A DNA stretch of 64,000 bases. Source: Bemisia tabaci. Lineage: Eukaryota > Arthropoda > Insecta > Hemiptera > Aleyrodidae. Position numbers and translations under genes: made by a program. Every line of letters starts with the position of its first letter. The first letter of the stretch is position 1. The stretch is from assembly GCF_918797505.1 (NCBI RefSeq), contig NC_092798.1, positions 819,501-883,500 on the forward strand. Direction: 5' to 3'. The notes below the pieces were generated by a model. It was not told the DNA's origin. It made no database searches and saw only the letters and a list, made by a program, of their open reading frames with translations. Shown here in pieces: positions 21,707 through 32,600 of the stretch.

Positions 21707-22962
21707 AAAAAAAAGTGTAGTATGGTACTCATTAGAGCTCAAAGTTTTTTACTCTAATTAAAATTTTTGGCTTTGGTTTCTCCGGAAAATGGTGTGAACC
21801 CAGCACGAAAAAAATAATAGAGCCGTAGAGACAAGATAAACTTGTTAAACCTGCCTTGTCTCAGGAACAAGACTTTTAGTCTGCCAAACAACTCAGTTTG
21901 TTTGGGAAACAACACCCGTTTGTTAATGCAACAAGACCAGTCTTGTTTTATATGCTAGGTTTCTGAGCCACCGGACTCGATAGTCTTGTCACTGTGACAA
22001 GATTCTCTACTCACCGCGAGTAACGGTCAAATTCAAAGAGAGCGTATTATTTTATATATTTTGAAAGAGTATTTTAAGAACCACGCATAATAATTGTTCC
22101 CCGAAAATTTTTCTGGATGTTTAATGACAAGGTAAATACAATAAGTTTATAATTCTTTTTTAAAAATAAATCGCTCATGCGTAAGGTTTTAAAATCAAAT
22201 GTATCTAATTATATAATTATTTTTTTAACGTTTGATTTATTTATATATTATTAATTATTATCATGATATAAAATAAAAATAAAAATTAGAATCATTAACA
22301 GGGAACAAAGGAAACATCGTTGCTTGAAGAAACACATTTTTTCGGCCTAAATTGTCCATTTTTATCTGATGTAGAGTGTAAATTCCTTTTCGTAAACGGT
22401 AAATAGTAAAAAAGAAAAAAACCAAACAATCTGATGCTCTACGCATTCCACAGACTTGAGATAGCAACAAAATGAAAAAGTAATTCTGTGGGCTGTACTT
22501 ATACTTATAATTCGGCTCCTCTCTACATCTAGCCCGGATAGCTCGGTCAGTAAGACACTCGGTCCGTAACCAGATGGTCCCGCGTTCAAATCCCGTTCAG
22601 GTCGGTAAAATTTGAAAGATCGGATGGGACGATTCTGGTGTAAGAGGAGTGAAGGAAGTAGAAATCAATTAAATTTTCATATAAAAATTGCAATTCATGT
22701 AAATTTGTGACATTTTTTTTGCAATTTTAATTTCTTCCGAATACTGTGACAAGACAAGTCTTGTTCCCAGAACTAGACAATTTTGTTACCGTGACTAGAC
22801 TTTTGACTTATGCAACAAGGAAGTCTTGTGCCCTGAACAAGACTGTATGGGTCCCACGAACAAGAATGCCTTGTGGATCAAATATAACAAGACGGTCTTG
22901 TCTGGGGGACTAGAATCCTTGTTTCTCGGACAAGGCACTTTTTTCCATTTTACCACCTTATT
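21707..22962. mobile_element. 1.26-kb insertion flanked by a 14-bp direct repeat, 42 bp from an SGSM exon
   Basis: ACTAAAGCACAGTG occurs at 21693-21706 and again at 22963-22976, as expected for a target-site duplication. Both halves of the insertion are dense in CAAGAC and GTCTTG words (for example near 21826-21990 and 22745-22940), resembling subterminal protein-binding repeats. A tRNA-like stretch lies in the middle. No ORF of known family is seen. The class is unknown. Confidence 0.6.
22532..22604 (+). repeat. Degenerate tRNA-like sequence (tRNA-Lys-like pseudogene or SINE head)
   Basis: It starts GCCCGGATAGCTCGGTCAGT and has B box GTTCAAATCC at correct spacing. The D, anticodon and T stems all carry mismatches and position 33 is not U, so a functional tRNA is unlikely. 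It sits inside the 1.26-kb insertion. Confidence 0.5.
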
Positions 22963-23004
22963 ACTAAAGCACAGTGTCTCATGTAAGTGTATTTTTTGTT
23001 CCAG

Positions 23005-23080
23005 GTGAAACAGATGATGGAAGAGGCTGTAACAAAGAAGTACGTTCATGAAGAAAGTAGTTCCATTACCTCATTATGTG
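23005..23080 (+). CDS. SGSM: SGSM exon a (RUN domain start)
   Basis: It encodes [17 protein letters not shown] followed by SSSITSLC, matching the SGSM N terminus just after its first few residues. The acceptor is TTTTTTGTTCCAG and the donor G|GTGAGA. It enters in phase 0 and leaves one base over. The preceding exon with the initiator Met is not identified in this window. Confidence 0.92.
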
Positions 23081-26000
23081 GTGAGACTTTACTCTTTGCT
23101 TAAAAAAGCTTGTCAGTCCAATTTTTCAATACCTCTAATTTATTTAATTTATTTTCCAAACTAAGGACAAGAAGGGAAAAGAAAAAAAGGCACGAATTTA
23201 CTCACTAAACGCAAACTTCAAAGAGTACTCCATCGCAAAGCACGTTATTAATTATTAATTATTTATGAATTTATTGTTTAATTATTAGTGCTTGATTTGA
23301 CTTTAACAGACTGTGGTTCTTTACTAAGCGAGAAATTTGATTTGACGAACAGAGACAATGCTAATTTCTCACTTATGGCTAGATGTGAAACTTTTTAATG
23401 TGTCTACGTGGGCGGAACCAGGCATTTTTTTAGGGGGGTACCAAATCAAGGGGGGTCTGGGGGCAGGGAAAAGCAAAGATGAAAAAGGATGGGGGGCAAT
23501 TTCTTACACCAAAGATACATCGTAGGCCTTGTCTCCACGAGCCGTTTCACGAGATTTGTCCCAGGGAAAAATCCCACTTACGAAGTTGATTAACTCAATA
23601 TTTTTCCCAGTACCAAGTATGGTACTTGTACCCTTAGGACCCACTGAGAGAAGAAGAAGAAGTGAAAACGAACTGTGCGATATTTTATTCATTACTACAT
23701 TGTTCATGTTTGTTTAGTTAAAATAATGTGTCTAATTGTCAATTGAGTGCAATTATTATTTTAATCGCGGTTAAATACTCGACTTTAACTAATTTATCTT
23801 CCCGCGCAAACTAGTCGCAGGACTGTATGAGCCCCATCCCGTGGAGACGGTAACTGGGAAAAATCCCAGAAGTTTCATTCCTGCGATTCGAACTTGGGAC
23901 AAATCCCATGAAAACGTCCCGTGGAGACAGGGCCCTAGCCATGCGATTCTGCTCCTTTGAGCGACGATCGTTTCGGGAACTGATCATCAGGCGCTCTGCG
24001 AGCAACTATTTTAACTCTCCCGAGCGCGTAATGCCTATCCGCCTAATTGAAGGCACTTCGTTGCGCTGCGTCTATGTGCGTTCATCTGACTCGGACTTGT
24101 GCTGAGATCAGTTGTTGGTAGTCTATCTGATCTCAGCACAAGCACAAGCCATGAGTGTAAATTATTGTTATTGCTGATCGTAAAATGCTACATTTTACGA
24201 TATGGATCAATATCTTTTGATCATTATTTTAAAATAAAAATATGCCCACTTTATTTACCAATGTGGGTAGGTGTTTTATGGATCAACCAGGCATGATGAT
24301 TCCTCACTGCAGCCGAGCTAATCTTCAATTATAACATCTCGTTATTCTGGCTTTATGTTCTACAATTATTTTTTATCGTGTCGTATTCTACATTAGAAAC
24401 CATCCATTAACTTTTTTCAACTTGGTAAATTAAAGCTACTCGAAAAATAGCTCCGACAGAAAGATTCTCTATGAAATTTTTTAGTTCGAAAGATTCAGAG
24501 GTTGAAGATTCTGGTCGAAGTAAATCACTTAAATCAGTGTCCTCTCTTTACAATGACAAAAGGAGCAAACTTTTCTATATCAATGAAAAACTAATTACCG
24601 AACTCCTCCAATCGTAATACCCGATTACCTTTGCCATTCAATCGTTTAAGGCTAAAGAAAACAAACGAGCTTTAAATTGAGGCAAAAAGGAAGAAGAAAA
24701 GGAGATAACGAATTGACTGACAGGATCACACACGTAAAAAGTCGTCAGAATTGATAAATGAGCATCCTTTATAAATCGAAAGAACGAAATAAAATCTATT
24801 GAGAATGGAGTACATTTAATTCAAATTATTTTAAATGTAAATTTGGACGAGTGTCTGTGCCTTTTTTACGCCGATAAGGACTCTTAAAAAACAGTAATGT
24901 ATTTCTCAAAAAATATACGTCGGAACTTCTTTCCTGATAGAATAACTTTGAAGATGAGTTTACTAGCGAGTTCTCCTCCTTCAACAATCGACGCGTATCA
25001 TATTATTTAGGAGGCAATCAAAAAAAAAAATAACATTAATTCATTTTGGTGAGAGACGAACCGCATTTTCCGGTTATTGACAGCGGTGGCAATTTACCCA
25101 AATTTGGCTTTTTGCTACGGAGAACTAATATTTCGGACACACTATAGCAACGACACACGAATGATGGCTTTAATTCCCTCATGCAGAGAGGTAATTTTAC
25201 TGCTTTTATAAATGGGCCAGAAATAGTGGCTTCTTATTTTTTTTTCAAATTGTAGTCCAGTTAACAATACTGGGTTTTGCCCGTTTAAACCAATGCAAAG
25301 CAATCGGTTTTTATCAGATAGGAAGTTGATTATCAAAGATTTGAATGGAGGAAAACAGCGTTACAGTGGCGTGGCGTGCTTTGCGACTTATCGATCGTTC
25401 TGCCATTAAAACCTATGAAAAGAATCGATGTACAGGGTATTCGCAAAGAACACATTAATAATCAATTATTTACCATAGTTTCAAAAACGGATCCATCGAT
25501 TATCGATCATCCACATCTCGCGGCGCCACTGTTGCCAATTTGCGCGTATCGTCACTGGCTTGCGCAAGGCCAAGTGTAGTGGCTTTTGCCATCATTCACA
25601 AATCTTAGAGAGAGGAAAAGGCATCCTTCGCGGGGACTTTACATGAAGAAGCAGTAATCCAACTTTACTTTAAGGAGCGGCTAAAGTTTTCCGTCGACCG
25701 CATTGTCATTTTTCAGCTCCACAGAGACCAGGGGTAACGTAAAATAACTTGTGCTTACAGTCGCAAAGAGTCTGATAAACCGAATTAAGCCCGCGTATAA
25801 CTCTCGCATTAAGATTCCCAGAATAGACCCTCACGAACCGCGTGAGGGTTTTTTGTGACAGTGTTGCCACGCGGTGCAAGCTTTTTCTTCAATTTTTCCT
25901 TCGGGATGCAGCTTAATGTTTCCAGCAAATTTTGCCACCTTGTTCTTTGGGTGACAGGATTTACTATCGGGGTCAAGTTTTTAGATTTGTAAATGAAAGG

Positions 26001-26655
26001 CATCACGGTTTAGGGTGTTATAAATGACTTTTTTAACAAAAACTAAGGTGTTTGTCTCTTCGCATATACCCGGACAAGTTCTGTGAGAGATTGGACTCAA
26101 AAACTCATTTTCTTCACCTTGATAATATTCCTTTACCTCAGTGCCATCATTTAGTACCATCGTTTGTTTCTTATTTTTACGTAAATTAAGAATTTTGAAG
26201 TTATGTAATAAGAAGAGAGAGGGTGACAGAAAGAGAGAGAACAAAAGCAGGAGTGAAGGAATAGTGGTCTTCCTTAGCGCGAGACTGAGTCAAACCAGTT
26301 TACATTGCGCGGACGAGAAACGACGGAGCGCCTTCATCTATTTAGGTAGGCAATTTGAGCTCCGCAGAGTTAAAATAGTTGCTCAGCTAACGAGAAGGCG
26401 CTTGCAACGCGTACTAAGCGTCAAACCGTGACTTCAGTTAAACAAGGATACCAGTCGGTCGCTTTTAAAAGTTACTTCAGACCTTTCGATTTCATGCACG
26501 ATGTTACAAGCGTAAGCTTGTAACATCGTGCATGAAAAATCATGACTTTTTTAATTTTCAACCAAATGAATTGGTCTCTAAAATAGAAAGAAAGAAATAA
26601 AAAAAGATGGGTCATTTTCGAACAAAACCAAATCCGCCCATAATTATACCTTGAT

Positions 26656-26686
<31 letters not shown>

Positions 26687-29600
26687 CGTCTGTGGAGGCC
26701 GCTCTTGCGGACTGTATAGACATACCGTCCGCATCCGCGTTCCGGGCTCCGAGGCCGAAAGTTCCGTGTGTGGCAGCCGGAGTAGTTGAAGCTACGGCTC
26801 CAGCCCCCGGAACTTTTGGCCCCTGAGCCTGGAGTGGACAATATGTCTATATAGCTCTTAACTTCTTCTCCAGTGTATGAGAGCTCCAAAAAGAGAGAGA
26901 GGGGAAGGAGGGAGGGAGAGAGAGAGACAGAGAAGGATAGAAAATGAAAGTGGCAACGGATCGGGTGTTCGGGGCTTAAACTGGGTTCCGATAATCGAGG
27001 TTTAAGAGAGGAACACCTCCGCGTTAGCCTGGGGCTTTAATCGAAGGCGAAGGGGGGAGGGGGAGGGGGCGGTGCTTTAATCCCTGTGGAGCGCCGCCGT
27101 TTGGACTTGGGAAATCCGACACTTTTCCGCCGTCATTTCAATACCTCCCTCGCCTGCGTGGCATTTTTCAACGGTCAAATCTCGATATTTACAAATTAAG
27201 TTGCGGTTTTTTGGCGATAGCATCGCTACGATCATCATCATTCAAGTGATTATCCTCGATCTGCGGGCTGATTCTTGAAGTTAATGGACAAAGCGATAGA
27301 CATAAGAGACGGAGGAAAAATGAAGCGATCCTACTGGTTAAAATGGGTGGTTGGTTTGGACACAGGAGGTAAGTAATAGACTAGCAAACGGGAACCCACG
27401 AGGGGCCTGACAGTTATAGTCCGTCATTTTACCCTAAGTCTATGAGAGGCACTCGTCTCAACCAATAGGATAGTTACATACTCCCTATGTCTTCTTTGTC
27501 TATCGCTTGGTTTATCGATTAATAATCAGTCCCCTGGTCGCAATTTTATCTCATATAAAATCGCGTTCGATAAAATCGAAATTTTATTTCAATTTATCAC
27601 AATTTTTTGATCGACAATATTGAGATAAATCTCCGTCGATAATATCGCGATTTTTTTGCAAATGTATACGATGAAGTCGCAATTGATCGCAAGTTTTTTA
27701 TCCAATAATATGGCAATAAATTGACATCGATAAAATCGTGATACATTCTCCGATCGAATCGCAACTCATCACGATTACTGCTACTTGAGTTGGCAGGGCA
27801 TCCGTCCTCCGTCCAAGAAGCGACAAGTAGTGAGGCCCGAACCTGAGTCATAGAATGGACCACTAGACAAGCTACGAATTTTAGCATTGGCACACATGTT
27901 CCCTAGCCAAAATTCCACGTAAACACATTTCGCCCAGCAAAAATTACTGAAATCAAGTGTTTTCTGAGGTACGCACTTTCGCAGTTTCGCCATAAAAGCT
28001 GCGCGACAAAAAACCTTCAATAGTTAGACAGGTAATTCGCGCTCATAAGAGTTAAAATAGTTGCTCGCATAGCGTCAGACGGTCCGTTCCAGAAACGATC
28101 ATCGTTTTGGTCGCTCAAAGGAGAATGCCTGGAAGAAAGAAAAGTATGCTGCGCGACAAAACGCCTTCAATTAGTCGGATAGGCGATTTGCGCTCGGGAG
28201 AGTTAAAATAGTTGCTCGTGTAGCGCCTGATGGTGAGTTGCCGAAACATGGTCGTTGGAAGTAGAAGCGCTTGCGGGCGGGGAAAGAAGCTATGACGGAG
28301 TGAAAATGAGAGGTTCCTAAAAATGACTCGAGGTCAATTAGAGATTCACGCATTGGAAAAACGAGAGGAAACCCAACGCTGCTGTTTTCGTTGGCGATGC
28401 CGCCGAATTCCACCTATTTTACACCATGCAGCGTGCGAAAATGCGTGAAATCAAGAGAGAAACGACACCGCTGTTGTGAGGAAAAACAAAGTTCGAAGGC
28501 TCTAATTACGTTACGCTCACTCGTGGACCCAATACTTGACCGCGGGAATTCGACGGACCAATGGACCACTAGACAAGGTACGAATTTAAGTGATCTGATA
28601 CATGTTTCTTAACCAGAATTTCACGTAGAAAACGATTCACACAACGAAAATTACTGAAACCAACTCCTAACGAAGATATTAACGTTTTTATTTCACATTG
28701 GTTACGAGGAGTTTGAACTGCCCGCTCACAAGAAACTCAAAGCTCTACATAAGTCATATCGCCCGCTACAACGGTTTCAGCAAGCTCCTAAATCGAGCAA
28801 TGTTCATTTCCCACCATGTGTTGTTCAAACTATTAGCAATTTGCTATAACTGAGCCAAAGCGTCAAGATTGAGGTTGCCAGATTTTTATATCGCAGAGAC
28901 TGTCATGATAACGTTTAGCGCGCGATGTGAATCACGTAGAGAATTGAGTTTTCATTAGCGGGTGGTTTGAATTCACGCATCAAGAATCATTAAATATCTT
29001 CGTAAGGAGTTGATTTTGGTAATTTTTGTTGTGCGCATCGCATTTTACGAGAAATTTTGGTTAAGAAACATGTATTAGAATGCTGAAATTCGCACCTTGT
29101 CTAGTGGTCCATTCGACGAACCAATACTTTCTCCGGGCCCTCCAACTCCCGAGGTAATACACTCTAAAAATGACGCCTTTGCGAGAACTCGTGATTGCAA
29201 TTCTGCCGCGCTAAGGAAAAACGCAGTATGAGCCATCAGACGTCGCCTAAATTCGTTCGATGAAATACGAAATTTCTGGAAAACTTGTGAAACCCCCCCC
29301 CCCCCCCAATTTTCACAATATTTTATTCGCGATTTTATATTTTGTATCTGAAAATTTCAAGGGAAAATATTCATAACTTTCCTCAAAAATTAACATTTTA
29401 CTGGAGGAAATTAAGCAACTCTCGAATGTCCATACGGCGTTCTTCCTCAGCACGGCAGAACTAGTCACAACCAAAGTACGTACATAGAAAGCGTGCGGAC
29501 GCGTCGGTAATTTTGAGGTCAGGTCATGGAGCTTTTGGGGCCCAAAACGGCAGTCAACCTATAAATTCAAACAATTATCTTGAGTGATTTATTATCACAA

Positions 29601-32600
29601 TTATTACAACTCGCCGCGTCACACAGTGCGGCATCCTTATGGACGATGCGGACAAAAATCGATAAAAGACACCTAACGTTAAATAATAAAGATAGTAGCA
29701 CCGACGTAAGAAAACTCTTTGGCACTATCAAAGTAAAACAATCGAGGAATAAGAAAATGTTTATGTATCTCAGGATGTTTTGTGTATTTTTGGAGAAGAG
29801 TTCATTTGAAGTTGGCAACCTCGAATTAGTCCTATGTTAACATTGTAAAAACAACGTGAAACACCCAAACTTTAACTTCAAATATCTCTGATATTCGCAG
29901 AAAGTCGCAAGATCTTTTTGGTAGAATTGAAGTTGGATATCTGAGGATTGAGAACATGTCAACCATCCAGAGTATTTTGCGTTCCACGCGAGAAATCTTC
30001 ATTTGAAGTTGACGTCTTTTTCCCGTGTTTTTTTTATGAACCAGTGATTCTTGACCCCATTCCCCGCCCACTCTCTACCCAAATTTGAAGTAGTTTAGAG
30101 CGAAAAATTTGAAAATGAACCATTATTTTGAGTAAAAATTATCTTGAAGATGACAAACTCCAAAAAAAAAAAAAAAATCAGATGTCGAATTGTGAATTTT
30201 CATTTTCGTCCAACATGGCCGCACTGTGCGTCGTTTGCACAGCACTTATTTGACTTGAGCCCAATTATTCGATGACACGATTATTCTAACGCGAGTCTGC
30301 GTATTCTAATCGCGCCAAATACAGTGCGATCGGCGTAAAATGCATATTAGCGCCTACAAGACTGAGGGAATACTTCACGCATTGTGCTAAACATTGCAGT
30401 TGATATGAGGCGCATATTAGCGCCTGCAAGACTGTCGAAATACTTCACGCGTTGCGCCAAATACAGTGCGGTCGACGTGAAACACATATTAGCGCTTACA
30501 GGCCGGCAGAAAAACTTGACATATTGCGCGTGATAGTTGATAAATCGGGCCGATTGCTATGATTAGTTACGACCCGTTGTCGTTCGTGAAGCATGTATTC
30601 CACTTGGTTTTTACATAAATTCACTTATTTTTGCAGGAGAACACTCATTTATGAACATGCTTGACCATCTTGGTTTAACATTGAAATCTGAAAATGGCAG
30701 AGACGTTTTTATGTGTTAGAAGGTTGGCTCCCTTTTTGGGCTCAAGAGCTTCAGATTTTAGCCTGTGTCACTTTCTCAAAGCTAGCCATCAAAATATCAA
30801 GATCAGGTGTAGTGATTGGCTTCTTCGATGACTTGGACCAATCACAGCACTTGACCTTGACATTTTGATGGAGTACTTTGATAGTGTGAAACAGGATTTT
30901 GACAGGTCCATATACCCTCCCAATGTAGATACTCTAATCACAACGTGCTGGTATTGTACGTCACTTTGCAGAGCAAAATTATCTCCACAAGGAATTTCGA
31001 AGAAAAAAAAGACGAAAATGCAATGTTGTTGCAATAATGTCATATTTTAGAGAGGGCGCACTTGGAATCGGGATAAACGAAGGGCTCCCGAAAGTAAAAT
31101 AGAGTCCCTTGATACTGAGAGTTAAGACAATATAAATACATTATTTCTGATTCGTTCCCGTGTTTCAGGCCCTCACAGTGACAAAGACGGGAGATTAGAT
31201 TTTCATCGATTGCAAAGATTATAATCTGGAATGGACCGGGGAATAACGGGTTTGGTAAGGAACAAACGTAATGAGAGAAGGAACGGAGAAAGGAATTTGA
31301 GAATGAGCCGATCAAAGATCTCGAAAAGCTATCGATTTGTGTAATCTTTATTCCCGTTTGTGACTCCATGAAGGGGGTTTGTCTTAACTCTCAGTATAAA
31401 GGGACTCTGAGTAAAACACTCGCAAAAACTTTTCAAGTCTCGGCGAAAATTCAAAGTCATTCAGCTGTTATATCCCGGAGGTCGGAGCTATTTTGTACCC
31501 TGAACACAGATGTAGAAGTTTTAATGTCTTTTTCTCTGAATCCCGTTTTTGAGCTGCAAACTTCAAACCGCCATAGCTCCGCTTTCCCGTGACATTTCCC
31601 GGTTTTATTTGTGCCCGAGTATTCGTTCAACAACCCTCTGAGAAGGGAGACCAATAAATCCGACAAGTTTATGTACAACACACTTTGATGCACCGGTAGC
31701 AATTTCGAGCTTTTGTGGGCTGTTTGTCTCTTTTACCGTGACGCTCACACACGTTGCAATTTTTTCATCACAAAAACGGACCACTAAACGGGATACGGAA
31801 TCAAGCACCTCAATCATTGGTGACTTGTGTAGGTTGGCTACACTGTCAATACTCCATTTAAAACCATTGAATATATCAATTCTAGGTAAGACAGGCTGCC
31901 TCACCGAGAATCGATTGTTTAACACACATTTAAATGGAGAAAAACAGTGCTGCCAACCTGCAAAAATCATCACTGACCTTAGCATGGCTCCCTGTCGATA
32001 TTTCACATAAAATACGTTAGACGCATTGACGATTTCCCAATTCACTTAATAAGGGAGCAACAAACGTTTTTTGCGTGCGCCAAGTCCCATTTCCCGTTCA
32101 CCAAAAATTACAGCCTACGCGCGAGTCTATCAAGCACTAGACATTTTTTGGTATACTTTCCGATGGAAAAAAATTCTTACGGGCTGAATTTGTTTTTGGC
32201 AAGATTAGAGGTGCTTTGTGTCAAAAGAGGGGTTAAATATGTGTGTGAAACAATGCTCCAGTTATTTCCCTACCGTATTGGTTGTTTTTTCATGAGCGAT
32301 TAAACCTACGTTGATTATAGTTTTTTGATAGCAGGTTAGGATTCGCCGTTTACAATGTAAACTACGGACGTAAATTTTTCACTTACGACTCAATTTCGCA
32401 GGTTGACTAGTTTTCTAGGATTTTTAAATTCCCTGGTTTTCAAACGTTATTTTCAACATAATTTGTCATGAAAATACTTTAAAACTATTTTTTTAGCGCT
32501 AGGGTTCTATAATCCGAAATAATCCAAAATTCGAGAATTTGAAGGCACACTTTTTAGTTTTCGTCATTAGAGCATGAGATGCTGTAGAAAATGCTCCGAC

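Larger units (their letters stand above)
14053..23004. other. Intergenic or first-intron DNA upstream of the SGSM exons
   Basis: No gene is supported across about 9 kb. The first SGSM coding exon, with the start codon, was sought here and not found; a candidate at 18570-18610 fails on phase. Repeats present are family G (16199-16351, 19401-19562), MULE-like MITEs (16368-16677, 17101-17406), a foldback (18305-18492), MITE E (19070-19300), nested palindromes (20193-20390), family L (21436-21560) and a 1.26-kb insertion (21707-22962). A three-unit AACCT run at 14673-14688 resembles the insect telomere repeat but is very short. Positions 14700-16000 and 17410-18300 show nothing I recognise. Confidence 0.5.

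Noticed and set aside
22532..22604. Functional tRNA gene
   Set aside because: Several stem mismatches and a non-U at position 33; better explained as a tRNA pseudogene or SINE head.
25826..25856. GC-rich hairpin followed by a T run, like a bacterial terminator (CCCTCACG ... CGTGAGGG, TTTTTT)
   Set aside because: The setting is an insect intron, not a bacterial operon; no gene ends nearby.
31605..32045. 146-codon minus-strand ORF in the first SGSM intron
   Set aside because: It overlaps dispersed repeat sequence (a family related to 21385-21600), has no motif, and shows no coding composition.
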